A DNA stretch of 64,000 nt, from assembly GCA_008123405.1 (NCBI GenBank), contig VSSA01000002.1, forward strand, positions 186,001 to 250,000, read 5' to 3'. The DNA is from Nocardioides sp. BGMRC 2183. GTDB taxonomy: Bacteria > Actinomycetota > Actinomycetes > Propionibacteriales > Nocardioidaceae. The notes under the pieces are model-generated. The model made no database searches. It was not told the DNA's origin and worked only from the letters and a program-made list of their open reading frames with translations. The position numbers and the translations under genes were made by a program. Positions 1-8,748 of this stretch are shown here, one piece after another (the first letter of the stretch is position 1; every line of letters begins with the position of its first letter).

Positions 1-1022
1 TCGACACCCCCGGCCGAACGCGGTGCTGGGTCGTTGATCCGGTGGTGGTCCAGGAGTTGGTCGATGGCGGCGTCGACCGAGTCGCCGTCCATGGGATCGG
101 CGTTCTGGTCCCCGGCGATCACGAACCGGGAGCCGGGGCGGAGGCCGCCGTACCGGCCCCGGTCGTCGTAGATGTAGGAGGCCGTGCGCCCGCCGGAGAC
201 GTAGTCGGCCCAGAACCGGATCTCGTCGTGGTTGCGCAGGCCGTTGCGGTCCTCGGGTCCGTCGAAGGTCGGGGGCGTCGGGTGGGAGACGAGGAAGTGC
301 ACGGTCTTGCGTCCGATCCGGATGGGCACGTCCCAGTGCGACTTCGAGGAGAGGCGTACATCCTCGAGCTCGGCGGCGGAGTACCAGTCGGCCGGCGCCT
401 CGGTGGTCGGGTCGTCGGGCAGCAGGGCGCCCGGCATGTCGGCCCAACGGAAGGTCTGGAACGTACGCACGGCGCGCGTGTCGATCGGGTAGCGGGAGTA
501 GACGACCATGCCGTACTGCCCCTCGAAGAGGCCGAAGCCGAAGGCGTCGTTGCCGCCACCGACCTCCCCGTTGTTGTCCAGGTCGTGGCCACTGGGCACG
601 CCGGTGTTGGACGGGGCGACGTAGGCGTAGGGGTAGCGGATCGGTCGTGCGCCGTGATGGCCGACCTCTAGGTAGTTCTCCCGGAAGAGGTCGACAGCTG
701 CCGGGTCGTAGTCGAACTCGTTGACCAGCAGTACGTCGGGCCGCACCCGCTGGATCGTCTCCGCGACGTTCGCCGCCTGCTCGTTGTCGGGCGTGGCCAG
801 GTCGACGGCGAGTTGCCCGGCAGCGCCGCGGTTGAGTGAGGCGTTGAACGTGGAGAAGCGAACGTCACGATCGCCGTGGCCGTGCTTCCCGCCATGCCCA
901 TGATGGCCGTGCCGCTCACCGGGGTCGGGCGAGGCAGCGCCGGGTGGTGCGGCAGTGAGGGCGAGGGCCGTCGTGGTGACGAGGACGGTGATCAGCCTGG
1001 GGATGGGGCGGGTGCGTCGCAT
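1..1022 (-). CDS. Secreted endonuclease/exonuclease/phosphatase (EEP) superfamily protein, partial
   Basis: The gene runs off the left edge, so the C-terminus is missing; 340 residues are visible. Residues 1-31 form a Sec signal peptide (basic start, hydrophobic core, small residues before SPD), followed by a His/Gly-rich linker at 38-50. EEP landmarks are visible: STFN near 57, the metal-binding NE at 101-102, SHP at 246-248 and GDQNADP at 304-310. The last family motif (SDH) would lie beyond the edge. The ATG at 1022 has GGAGG six bases upstream and a possible -10 box TAGCGT at 1051-1056 (minus strand). The family contains phosphodiesterases and nucleases; which substrate this exported member cleaves cannot be read from sequence. 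Confidence 0.85.
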   Translation of the reverse strand, partial: MRRTRPIPRLITVLVTTTALALTAAPPGAASPDPGERHGHHGHGGKHGHGDRDVRFSTFNASLNRGAAGQLAVDLATPDNEQAANVAETIQRVRPDVLLVNEFDYDPAAVDLFRENYLEVGHHGARPIRYPYAYVAPSNTGVPSGHDLDNNGEVGGGNDAFGFGLFEGQYGMVVYSRYPIDTRAVRTFQTFRWADMPGALLPDDPTTEAPADWYSAAELEDVRLSSKSHWDVPIRIGRKTVHFLVSHPTPPTFDGPEDRNGLRNHDEIRFWADYVSGGRTASYIYDDRGRYGGLRPGSRFVIAGDQNADPMDGDSVDAAIDQLLDHHRINDPAPRSAGGV

Positions 1023-1115
1023 GGGGAACCTCCGAGTGGGTGGGCGATCCACGCTAGAACCAACCTCCGTCACGACACAGCGAACTTCGCGTGAACGAGC
1101 ACCCGCCCCGTCCGA

Positions 1116-2075
1116 TCAGCCGACCGCTCGCGCCAGGTCGCTGGCGGCCAGGTCCCGGTCGGCGGCCGACGCCGCGACCTGACCTGCCGCGGCCGCCTGG
1201 AGGACCGAGGCCATCGGCATCGGCAGGTCGCGGTGGTGGGCGAGGTCGCCGGCCGCGTACACCCCGGGAACGCTGGTCGCGCCCATGATGTCGACCAGGA
1301 CTCCGCCCGCGTCGGCGGTCTCCAGGCCGAGCTGGTCGGCGAACGGTGCCGCCTGGTGCCAGGCCGGCGTCACGAAGAGACCGCTGAGCGCGACCTCGGA
1401 GCCGTCGACCAGGTCGACCGCGACCCCCGCCCGCCCCTCGACCTCGGTACGACGCAGCCCGGCCACCCCCGCCTCGACAGTCGTGACCTCGGGTCGGTCG
1501 AGCCCCGCGCGCAGTGCCGGGTCCAGCTCCTCGACCGCGACGCCGTCGGTCAGCACCACGATCCGCTCCGCCAGCCGGCCCACCAGCTCGCTGAGCAGAG
1601 GCACGTGCGGTCCGGCGCCGAGGAAGCCGATCGCACCGTCGGCCATCTCGTGGCCGTGGCAGTAGGGGCAGTGGGCGACGACGTCGCCGTACAGCTCGGC
1701 CAGGCCGGGGACCTCGGGAAGGTCGTCGACGACGCCGGTGGCGAGCACGAGCCGGCGTACGGTCACCGGCTCGCCACCGTCCGGCTCGACCACGAAGGCG
1801 TCGACGGAGCCGCGGACCCGGGTCACGCCGACATCGGCGAAGGTGACGCTGGCGTAGGCCTCGACGTCCTTGCGGGCGGCGGCGCGCAGCTCGGCGGGCG
1901 GGGTGCCGTCGTGACCGAGGAAGTTCTGCATCGCGTGGGCGGGGTCGTTGCGGTAGCTGTCGGTGCCGAAGACGATCGTGCGGCGCCGCATCCGGCCGAG
2001 GGTCAGCGCCGCCTGGAGGCCGGCGCTGCCCGCGCCGATCACCGCGACGTCGTACTCGTTGGAAACCTGGGACAT
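1116..2075 (-). CDS. NAD(P)/FAD-dependent oxidoreductase, thioredoxin-reductase-like
   Basis: The 319-residue protein has the two-dinucleotide fold of the low-molecular-weight thioredoxin reductase family. The FAD-binding GAGSAG is at 14-19, the redox-active CPYC at 136-139, a second nucleotide motif GAGP at 153-156 and the C-terminal AAGD FAD motif at 274-277. It should move electrons from NAD(P)H through FAD to a disulfide in the cytoplasm. It is not adjacent to a thioredoxin gene; instead it is divergent from a MerR-type regulator, and this pairing suggests a stress-induced reductase, not housekeeping TrxB. CPYC replaces the CATC typical of TrxB. The promoter probably lies in the shared 62-bp gap. 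Confidence 0.85.
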   Translation of the reverse strand: MSQVSNEYDVAVIGAGSAGLQAALTLGRMRRRTIVFGTDSYRNDPAHAMQNFLGHDGTPPAELRAAARKDVEAYASVTFADVGVTRVRGSVDAFVVEPDGGEPVTVRRLVLATGVVDDLPEVPGLAELYGDVVAHCPYCHGHEMADGAIGFLGAGPHVPLLSELVGRLAERIVVLTDGVAVEELDPALRAGLDRPEVTTVEAGVAGLRRTEVEGRAGVAVDLVDGSEVALSGLFVTPAWHQAAPFADQLGLETADAGGVLVDIMGATSVPGVYAAGDLAHHRDLPMPMASVLQAAAAGQVAASAADRDLAASDLARAVG

Positions 2076-2116
2076 GGGGTTCTCCTCACGGGTCAGGGGG
2101 ACTTGTGCAGGTCACC

Positions 2117-2147
2117 AGCCTGTGAGTTGATGTCAACATGAAGTCAA
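2117..2147 (-). promoter_or_regulatory. MerR-type operator/promoter of the reductase
   Basis: An imperfect dyad TTGATGTCA-ACA-TGAAGTCAA (2127-2147, 7 of 9 arm positions paired) sits between a minus-strand -35-like TTGACT (2147-2142) and a -10-like CAGGCT (2122-2117) separated by 19 bp. The long spacer with an internal dyad is the usual architecture of MerR-activated promoters. The dyad covers the start codon of the MerR gene, so autoregulation is likely. A related site is at 9410-9429. Confidence 0.55.
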
Positions 2148-2590
2148 GCCCTGGCGAGATCCGTTGGTCGATCGGAGACCTGGCGGCCCGCTTCGACCTG
2201 CCCACCCATGTCCTGCGGCACTGGGAGACCAAGGGGCTGCTGCGTCCCCAGCGCGACAGCGCGGACCGGCGCTACTACGTCGAGGACGATGCCTACCGGG
2301 TCGCGGTGATCCTCTCCAGCAAGGCAGCCGGGATGTCGCTGGACCAGATCGCCGGCCTGATCGACGGTACGACGGCCAACCGTCACGCGCTGCTGGTCGC
2401 CCACCTCGACGAACTGGACCGGCGCCAGGCGGAGATCGAGCGCTCTCGGCACCTGACCCGCCACGCCCTGGAGTGCCGCGCTCACGACGTCTCCACGTGT
2501 CCGCACTTCCAGGCCCACGTGGCCGACATCGTCGCGGGCACCGTGGTCGGGCTACCGATGGACCGCCACGGACACGCGGCTCGAGGTTGA
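2138..2590 (+). CDS. MerR family transcriptional regulator
   Basis: This is a 150-residue cytoplasmic DNA-binding protein. The winged helix-turn-helix occupies residues 10-50, including the family signature RHWETKGLL at 27-35, and a dimerisation helix spans about 75-110. The C-terminus carries C113, H116, C121 and H123, a cluster that could sense metal or redox stress. It is divergent from the CPYC flavoprotein, the typical layout in which a MerR protein activates the neighbouring gene and represses itself. No Shine-Dalgarno sequence is evident before the ATG and a palindrome overlaps it, so the message may be leaderless. The inducing signal is unknown. Confidence 0.88.
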   Translation: MKSSPGEIRWSIGDLAARFDLPTHVLRHWETKGLLRPQRDSADRRYYVEDDAYRVAVILSSKAAGMSLDQIAGLIDGTTANRHALLVAHLDELDRRQAEIERSRHLTRHALECRAHDVSTCPHFQAHVADIVAGTVVGLPMDRHGHAARG

Positions 2591-2727
2591 GTCGGTCGTT
2601 CGGCCGGTTGAGTCGGCGCTTGGGGGCGTGGAGACGTCCTGTGCTGCAGAAATCTGAGCCTGGGCACGGCGCCCTCCCCATGCTTGAGTGATCCAGATCA
2701 CATCAGGCACTCTCGGGAAGGCACGCC

Positions 2728-3127
2728 ATGTCGCCGTCGCGTCGTACCGCTCCACCCCTCCTGCGCTCCGCGTTCGCCCCGGCGATCGGGCTCGTCCTCT
2801 GCCTCGGCACCGAGCGCAGTGGTGGTCGTCGTCGGCTATCCCAGGGTCTTCATGGGAGAGGACTGCGACGCCGCCACCTTCTTCGCCCCCGCCGAGCAGA
2901 CCCGGCTCAACGCCACCGCCGACCTGCTCAACAGCACGCTGAGCAGTGCCGCGGCCAGCCGCGGATTCCGCTTCGCCAATCCGACCAGCCGCTTCGTCGG
3001 GCACGCCGTCTGCGACGACCCGGAGTGGATCAACGGGCTCTCCAATCCGATCAATGAGAGCTACCACCCCAACCGGGCCGGTCAGGCGTCCGGGTACACG
3101 CCGCTGGTGGCCGGTCTGCTGGGCTGA
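2728..3127 (+). pseudogene. Remnant of a secreted SGNH/GDSL esterase with internal deletion
   Basis: Two pieces in different frames look like the ends of one gene. The frame starting at 2728 (MSPSRRTAPP...) encodes a signal peptide up to about 2812. From about 2818 a second frame encodes VVVVGYPRVF... and continues to the stop at 3127, with the C-terminal block of an SGNH hydrolase including the catalytic-His motif YHPN. The catalytic-Ser GDS block and most of the domain are absent between them. The simplest reading is one out-of-frame internal deletion of several hundred bases near 2813-2825. The second frame can be read back to an ATG at 2684 but that N-terminus is a shadow of the signal peptide. 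Confidence 0.7.
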
Positions 3128-3175
3128 CTCTGCCGCTCGCCGAGTTGGTGCGGACCCGGTTGGTAGAAACGGGGC

Positions 3176-5179
3176 ATGCGGCTGACCTCGGCGGGCCCGA
3201 CCTCCACCCGACGCACCCGATCTGCGCGCCTGAGCGCTCGCGGACTCGCGCTGGTCGCGGTGACAGCCCTCGCTGTGGGCGTGCTGACCGCCTGCAGCGG
3301 CGATGACGGCGACGGTGGCGACGGCGATTCGCCGGAAGACCTGGCCGACGCCCTCGCGGCGGCGCTGACCACCGATGCCACCCCGCCCGAGGACGGCGAT
3401 GGCAGTGAGAGCCCCGGCGAGCAGGACGCAGCGCTCGCGGCGATCGACTTCACCACCGATGCCTCTGCTGTCGCGGAGGAGTACGCCGCGGTGGTCGAGG
3501 GGCTCGACGGGACCGGGGTGACGGTCAGCGTCGAGGACGTCACCGGGGAGGGTGACACCCGGTCCGCGACGCTGGCCTGGTCCTGGGCGGTCACCGAGGA
3601 CCAGGCCTGGGACTACACCTCCGAGGCCACCCTGGAGGAGACCGATGAGGGGTGGGCGGCGGTCTGGGACCGTGGCCTGGTGGAGCCCGGCCTGGGTGCC
3701 GAGGACGTCCTCGACGTCACCACGACCAACCCCGAGCGCGGCGACATCACCGGCGCGCGTGGCGCGGTGTTGGTCACCGAGCGGCCGGTCCAGCGCTATG
3801 GCATCGACAAGACCCAGGTGAAGCCGGCGGCGGCGGAGCGGTCGGCGCGCCGGCTCGCGCAGCTGGTGGGCATCGACGCGGCGTCGTACGTGAAGACGGT
3901 GAAGGCGTCCGGCGACAGTGCGTTCGTCGAGGCGATCGCCTATCGCAAGGGCGAGGTACCCGCCGCCGTCCGCGCCGACGCCGATGCGATCGCGGGAGTG
4001 CTCGTCGTCGACGACACCCTGGCGCTGGCCCCGACCAAGGAGTTCGCCGCCCCGATCCTGGGCCGTGTCGGACCGGTCACCGCCGAGATGGTCGCCGAGG
4101 CGCCCGACACCTATCGCGCCGGCGACATCGCCGGCGTCTCCGGCCTTCAGGCACGGTACGACGAGCAGCTCCGCGGCACCCCGGGCCGGATCGTCACCGC
4201 GGTCCGAGCCGACGGCAACGAGGACGAGCTCTTCGTGGCAGACCCGGTGGCAGGCGAGGATCTGTCGACCACCCTGGACCCCAACCTGCAACAGCGTGCC
4301 GAAGAGCTGCTGGCCGACGTCGGCCCGGCCAGCGCCCTGGTAGCGGTGCGTCCCAGCGACGGTGCGATCCTCGTGGCCGCCAACGGGCCGGGCACGGATG
4401 GCCAGAACTACGCCACCTACGGGCAGGCGGCGCCCGGCTCGACGTTCAAGATCGTCTCGACGCTCGCCCTGCTCCGCGCCGGTGTGGCGCCGTCCGACAC
4501 GGTGGAGTGTCCGGCGCAGGTCACCGTCGACGGCAAGGCCTTCGAGAACTACGACGACTATCCGGCATCCTCGCTGGGACAGATCCCGCTCTCCACCGCG
4601 GTCGCGCAGTCCTGCAACACCGCCTTCATCGGCCAGCGCGATCAGCTGGGCAAGAAGGACCTGGCGGCCGCCGCCGGCAGTCTCGGCCTCGGCATCGACC
4701 ACGATCTCGGGTTCCCGGCCTACTTCGGCCAGGTCCCGCCGGCGGCCAGCGACACCGAGGCGGCTGCCGACCTGATCGGCCAGGGCAAGATCCTCGCGTC
4801 GCCGATGGTGATGGCGTCGGTGATCGCGAGTGTGCAGGACGGGACGACGGTGATCCCCACGCTGCTGCCGGACCACCAGCCCGACGCCGCGGCGGCCGAG
4901 CCCGACAAGCTGACCGCCGCCGAGGCCGGACAACTGCGGGCGATGCTGCGCGAGACGGTGACCTCGGGGAGCGGCGCGGCATTGGCCGACGTACCGGGTC
5001 CGCCGGTGATCGCGAAGACCGGCACCGCCGAGTTCGAGCTGGATGGCGCGATCGCGCTGCACGCCTGGATGGTCGCCGCTCAGGGGGATCTCGCAGTGGC
5101 GGTCTACGTGGACGAGGGGGAGTCCGGCAGCCGGACGGCCGGGCCGATCCTGGAGGAGTTCCTGCGTTCGGCGCGCTGA
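3176..5179 (+). CDS. Penicillin-binding transpeptidase, MecA-N/NTF2-like, lipoprotein
   Basis: The 667-residue protein has a lipobox ending in LTAC (lipidated C40), then an acidic linker and an NTF2-like N-terminal domain (about 85-180) as in MecA-type class B PBPs. A PBP dimer domain (about 180-340) and a transpeptidase domain follow. All three active-site motifs are intact: STFK at 422-425, SCN at 479-481 and KTG at 614-616. It should cross-link peptidoglycan at the outer membrane face. The lipid anchor replaces the usual uncleaved transmembrane helix. A box TAGAAA at 3163-3168 lies seven bases before the ATG, suggesting a leaderless message. It is flanked by a decayed esterase and a hairpin, so it is probably monocistronic. 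Confidence 0.9.
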   Translation: MRLTSAGPTSTRRTRSARLSARGLALVAVTALAVGVLTACSGDDGDGGDGDSPEDLADALAAALTTDATPPEDGDGSESPGEQDAALAAIDFTTDASAVAEEYAAVVEGLDGTGVTVSVEDVTGEGDTRSATLAWSWAVTEDQAWDYTSEATLEETDEGWAAVWDRGLVEPGLGAEDVLDVTTTNPERGDITGARGAVLVTERPVQRYGIDKTQVKPAAAERSARRLAQLVGIDAASYVKTVKASGDSAFVEAIAYRKGEVPAAVRADADAIAGVLVVDDTLALAPTKEFAAPILGRVGPVTAEMVAEAPDTYRAGDIAGVSGLQARYDEQLRGTPGRIVTAVRADGNEDELFVADPVAGEDLSTTLDPNLQQRAEELLADVGPASALVAVRPSDGAILVAANGPGTDGQNYATYGQAAPGSTFKIVSTLALLRAGVAPSDTVECPAQVTVDGKAFENYDDYPASSLGQIPLSTAVAQSCNTAFIGQRDQLGKKDLAAAAGSLGLGIDHDLGFPAYFGQVPPAASDTEAAADLIGQGKILASPMVMASVIASVQDGTTVIPTLLPDHQPDAAAAEPDKLTAAEAGQLRAMLRETVTSGSGAALADVPGPPVIAKTGTAEFELDGAIALHAWMVAAQGDLAVAVYVDEGESGSRTAGPILEEFLRSAR

Positions 5180-5231
5180 CCGCTCACCCTGACCCTGACC
5201 CCACTCGGCCGTGCCGGGCCGGAAATTAAGA

Positions 5232-5263
5232 AGCCCCTCGTCGCATGGGGTCAACGAGGGGCT
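5232..5263. terminator. Hairpin downstream of the PBP gene
   Basis: A perfect 10-bp stem AGCCCCTCGT/ACGAGGGGCT closes a 12-base loop. The plus strand has no U tract after it, but read on the minus strand it is followed by TTCTTAATTT, which is T-rich. It ends the PBP transcript as a stem-only terminator or acts in both directions. Confidence 0.6.
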
Positions 5264-5433
5264 GTGCCGTCTTTCGGTGCTCCCTCCGATCAACGACAGG
5301 AGAACAATACCGATAAGTACGGGTTTGGGTAGTCCCCAGACTGAGGGATTTTTCAGTGGGCATGCATTTGGCCCTCGCTCCGCCTCACGCCGACCCCTGC
5401 CCAGGGTTGGCGATCAGTGCCAAGGTGGTGGGC
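5264..5433 (+). other. AT-richer leader with small alternative hairpins upstream of the dehydrogenase
   Basis: This stretch has no convincing gene and is clearly less G/C-rich than its neighbours. At 5332-5356 two short stems compete for the same bases: AGTC-CCCA-GACT, and TCCC-N8-GGGA followed immediately by five T residues. A promoter for the dehydrogenase must lie here. An attenuator-like leader is possible but the stems are only four base pairs. Confidence 0.3.
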
Positions 5434-6891
5434 ATGAGCGATTTCGACCTGCTGCCTGCCGAGCGTCGCCGCCTGCTCGTCGGCGGCAACTGGCGTGAGG
5501 CCGAGGGCGGCGGCCGCCTCGACGTGATCGACCCCGCCGACGGCTCGGTGCTCACCGATGTCGCCGATGCGACGCTCGACGATGCCCACTCCGCCCTGGA
5601 TGCGGCGGTCGCCGCGCAGGAGGAGTGGGCCGCGACCGCGCCGCGGGAGCGCGGCGAGATCCTGCGCCGTGCCTTCGAGCTGGTCACCGACCGCTCCGAC
5701 GACTTCGCCCGGCTGATGAGCCTGGAGATGGGAAAGCCGGTCGCCGAGGCCGCAGGCGAGGTCACCTACGGGGCCGAGTTCCTGCGCTGGTTCGCCGAGG
5801 AGGCGGTGCGGATCCACGGGCGCTGGATGAACGCGCCCGCCGGCAACACCCGGCTGCTCACCGTGCGCAAGCCGGTCGGGCCGTGCCTGTTCATCACCCC
5901 GTGGAACTTCCCGCTCGCGATGGGCACCCGCAAGATCGGTCCGGCGATCGCCGCCGGCTGCACGATGGTGGTCAAGCCCGCCGGGCAGACCCCGCTGACG
6001 ATGCTGGCGCTGGCCGACGTACTGATGGAGGCGGGTCTGCCCGACGGCGTACTGAACGTCGTCACCACCTCCGACTCCGGTGGGCTGAGCGAGACGCTGC
6101 AGGCCGACCCGCGGCTGCGCAAGGTCAGCTTCACCGGCTCCACCGGGATCGGGAAGGTGATCGTCCGGCAGTCCGCCGACCAGCTCCAGCGGGTCAGCAT
6201 GGAGCTCGGCGGCAATGCGCCGTTCCTGGTCTTCGCCGACGCCGACCTCGACGCCGCTGTCGACGGCGCGATGATCGCCAAGATGCGCAACATGGGCGAG
6301 GCCTGTACCTCGGCCAACCGCTTCCTGGTGGAGTCCTCGGTGGCCGAGGAGTTCGGCGCCAAGCTGGCGGTCCGGATGGGTGCCCTCACCGTCGGCAGAG
6401 GACAAGACGATGGCGTCGACGTCGGGCCGCTGATCGACGAGAAGGCGGTGACCACGGTCAGCGCGCTGGTCGAGGACGCGATCGACCGCGGCGCCCGGGC
6501 GCTGACCGGCGGCACCCCGATGAGTGGCGACGGCTATTTCTACCCGCCGACCGTCCTCGTCGACGTCCCCGCCGATGCCGAGGCGGTGCGTACCGAGATC
6601 TTCGGCCCGGTCGCTCCGATCACCACCTTCGAGACCGAGGACGAGGCGATCGCCGCCGCCAACGCCACCGAGTACGGGCTCGCCTCCTACGCCTACACCC
6701 GCGACCTCGCCCGCACGATCCGGCTGGCCGAGCGCCTGGAGTTCGGGATGCTCGGGCTCAACAGCGGCCTGGTCTCCAACCCCGCCGCCCCGTTCGGCGG
6801 CATGAAGTCCTCCGGCTTCGGCCGCGAGGGTGGGTTCGAGGGCATCGAGGAGTACCTGGAGACGACGTACGTCGCGCTGCCTGCGGGTTGA
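5434..6891 (+). CDS. gabD: NAD(P)-dependent succinate-semialdehyde dehydrogenase
   Basis: The 485-residue protein is a complete aldehyde dehydrogenase. The cofactor-site TPWNFP is near 154, the general base lies in ELGGN (E257), and the nucleophile is C291 in GEACTSAN. Overall sequence resembles GabD-type enzymes, which oxidise succinate semialdehyde to succinate at the end of the GABA shunt; other short-chain semialdehydes are possible substrates. The reading frame extends upstream, but the ATG at 5434 has an AAGGTGG ribosome site and gives the normal family N-terminus. No GABA transaminase or permease is adjacent, so the pathway is inferred from family only. Confidence 0.85.
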   Translation: MSDFDLLPAERRRLLVGGNWREAEGGGRLDVIDPADGSVLTDVADATLDDAHSALDAAVAAQEEWAATAPRERGEILRRAFELVTDRSDDFARLMSLEMGKPVAEAAGEVTYGAEFLRWFAEEAVRIHGRWMNAPAGNTRLLTVRKPVGPCLFITPWNFPLAMGTRKIGPAIAAGCTMVVKPAGQTPLTMLALADVLMEAGLPDGVLNVVTTSDSGGLSETLQADPRLRKVSFTGSTGIGKVIVRQSADQLQRVSMELGGNAPFLVFADADLDAAVDGAMIAKMRNMGEACTSANRFLVESSVAEEFGAKLAVRMGALTVGRGQDDGVDVGPLIDEKAVTTVSALVEDAIDRGARALTGGTPMSGDGYFYPPTVLVDVPADAEAVRTEIFGPVAPITTFETEDEAIAAANATEYGLASYAYTRDLARTIRLAERLEFGMLGLNSGLVSNPAAPFGGMKSSGFGREGGFEGIEEYLETTYVALPAG

Positions 6892-6902
6892 GTTGGGGCG
6901 CG

Positions 6903-6969
6903 GGTTTCCCCGGCTGACCGGTGAAACCCGCACGACACGCCGGTGTGCCACGGCGTGTCGTGCGGGTTT
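6903..6969. terminator. Palindrome plus 19-bp-stem terminator after the dehydrogenase
   Basis: First comes a short palindrome with arms GTTTCCCCGG and CCGGTGAAAC (about 6904-6927). It runs into a perfect 19-bp stem, AAACCCGCACGACACGCCG at 6924-6942 with its complement at 6951-6969 and an 8-base loop. The structure separates the dehydrogenase from the convergent flotillin gene and should stop transcription from both sides. Confidence 0.75.
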
Positions 6970-7058
6970 CGGCCGACAACCCCACGCACCCCGCCACATG
7001 AAGCCGGATGCGACACCGCCCCGCGCTCGGCGAGAGCACGGGGCGGCGCGGGGCGGCA

Positions 7059-7146
7059 CGGGCCCGAACCCCCAACTCGATGGGCCCGAACCCGCAACTC
7101 GATGGGCCCGAAACCCCAACTCGATGGGCCCGAAACCCCAACTCGA
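7059..7146. repeat. Four tandem 22-bp repeats at the 3' end of the flotillin gene
   Basis: The unit is close to TGGGCCCGAAACCCCAACTC plus GA. It occupies 7059-7080, 7081-7102, 7103-7124 and 7125-7146. The last two copies are identical and the first two differ by one to three bases. The array ends two bases before the stop codon of the flotillin gene (minus strand). The bases 6970-7058 before it hold no gene that I can support. Confidence 0.85.
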
Positions 7147-7148
7147 CG

Positions 7149-8648
7149 TCAGGCGGGGTCGGCGGCGGCTCCGATGGAGGTCTTCTCGACCGACTTGTGC
7201 AGCAGTTCCTGGAGGTCCAAGCCGGTGGAGGTCTTGAGCATCTGCAGGGTCTGGGTGACGTTGTCGTTGACCTGCTTGGGCAGCGCACCGGCGCCGTCGG
7301 TGGAGAGCACGGTGAGCTGGTCGATGGCGCTGATCGGCGCGGCCACCTCCTTGGCGATCTGCGGCAGCACCTCGATCAGCATCTGCAGCACGGCGGCGTC
7401 GTTGTAGTTCGCGAACGCCTCGGCGCGCTTGTCCATCGCCTCCGCCTCGGCATGACCGACGGCGAGGGTGGCGGCGGCCTGCGCCTCGCCCTCGGCGCGG
7501 ACCGCCTCGGCCTCCGCCACACGCCGCGCCTTCTCCGCCTCACCGCGACGCTGGCCCTCGATGGCCTCGGCCTCGGCGAGCGCCGAACGGCGGGCCTTCT
7601 CGGACTCACCGGTCAGCCGCGCCTCCTCGGCCTTCGCCTGGGCGGCGGCGATCGAGGCGGCCTTGCGGGCGTCGGCCGCCGCGATCTCGGAGGTACGACG
7701 CGCCTCGGCCTCCTGCTCCACCCGGTACCGCTCGGCGTCGGCCGGCTTGCGGACCTGGGTCTCCAGCTCCCGCTCGGTCAGCGCCGCGCGCTTCACCGCG
7801 ACCCGCTCCTGCTCCTCGAGGATCGCCTGGTCCCGCTCGGCCTGGGCCAGCGGACCGGCGGCCGAGGCCTGCGCGGTGGCCGCGTCGGTCTCGGACTTGA
7901 TCTCGGCCTGGCGCAGCGCGAGCGCCCGCTGGGCGACCGCGATCTCTTCCTCGGCAGCGATCCGGGCCTGCTCCGCGGCCCGACGGGACTCGGCCTCGGC
8001 GATCGAGGCGGTCTGCTGGATCCGGGCGGCCTCGGGACGACCCAGGTCGGCCAGGTAGGTGCCGTCGTCGGTCACGTCCTGGATCTGGAAGGTGTCGAGC
8101 AGCAGCCCCTGCCCGGTCAGCGAGGTCTCGGACTCGTCGGCGACGCGCTGGGCGAAGGCCGCGCGGTCGCGGATGATCTGCTCGACGGTCAGGCCGCCGA
8201 CGATGGAGCGCAGCGCACCGGCGAGCACCTCCTGGGTGAACGGCTCGATCTCGTCCTGCTGGGAGAGGAACCGCTGGCCGGCGAGTCGGATCTGGTCGGC
8301 GTTGCCACCCACCTTCACGATGGCGACGCCGTCGAGGTTGAGCTTGATGCCCTGGCCCGAGACGGCACCGCGGATCTGCACCGAGATGCGTCGGCTGGAG
8401 AGGTCCATCGTGGCCAGCTTCTGCACGAACGGGATCACGAAGACGCCGCCGCCGAGGACGACCTTCTGGCCCGACAGGTCAGTGGTCAGCTCACCGGTCT
8501 CCGGGTTGACCACCGCCTTGCCCTTGCGGCCGGTGACGATGAAGGCGTGGTTGGGCCCGGCCACCTTGTAGCGGCTGGTCACCAACAGCACCAGCAGGAT
8601 GATCAGGACGACGATCCCCAGGATCGGGATCAGGACTTCGGAGGACAT
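7149..8648 (-). CDS. Flotillin family (SPFH/band 7) membrane-microdomain protein
   Basis: The 499-residue protein starts with a hydrophobic anchor (about residues 4-24), then an SPFH domain (about 28-190), then a long Ala/Glu/Arg-rich coiled coil (about 210-400) with many EAE-type repeats, and a C-terminal flotillin tail. This is the full architecture of bacterial FloT/YuaG proteins, which oligomerise in the inner leaflet and organise membrane microdomains. AAGGAG lies six bases before the ATG. An NfeD-like gene 100 bp upstream on the same strand is the usual flotillin partner, so the two probably share an operon. Tandem 22-bp repeats follow its stop. Confidence 0.9.
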   Translation of the reverse strand: MSSEVLIPILGIVVLIILLVLLVTSRYKVAGPNHAFIVTGRKGKAVVNPETGELTTDLSGQKVVLGGGVFVIPFVQKLATMDLSSRRISVQIRGAVSGQGIKLNLDGVAIVKVGGNADQIRLAGQRFLSQQDEIEPFTQEVLAGALRSIVGGLTVEQIIRDRAAFAQRVADESETSLTGQGLLLDTFQIQDVTDDGTYLADLGRPEAARIQQTASIAEAESRRAAEQARIAAEEEIAVAQRALALRQAEIKSETDAATAQASAAGPLAQAERDQAILEEQERVAVKRAALTERELETQVRKPADAERYRVEQEAEARRTSEIAAADARKAASIAAAQAKAEEARLTGESEKARRSALAEAEAIEGQRRGEAEKARRVAEAEAVRAEGEAQAAATLAVGHAEAEAMDKRAEAFANYNDAAVLQMLIEVLPQIAKEVAAPISAIDQLTVLSTDGAGALPKQVNDNVTQTLQMLKTSTGLDLQELLHKSVEKTSIGAAADPA

Positions 8649-8748
8649 CGGGTCTCCTTCTTCGGCGGCGGGCGGTACGTCGAACGCGGGTCGTTCGGAC
8701 GGGAGTCGGTGGGGTGAGGGTCGGTGGGGTGAGGGTCAGACGTCGGTG

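Noticed and set aside
2552-5293. A 913-codon open frame on the minus strand
   Set aside because: It is antisense to the PBP gene, whose active-site motifs are all intact on the plus strand; composition is that of a shadow.
7008-8717. Plus-strand open frame across the flotillin gene, considered as a gene
   Set aside because: It contains low-complexity Gly/Leu/Arg sequence; the minus strand has the full SPFH protein with a good ribosome site.
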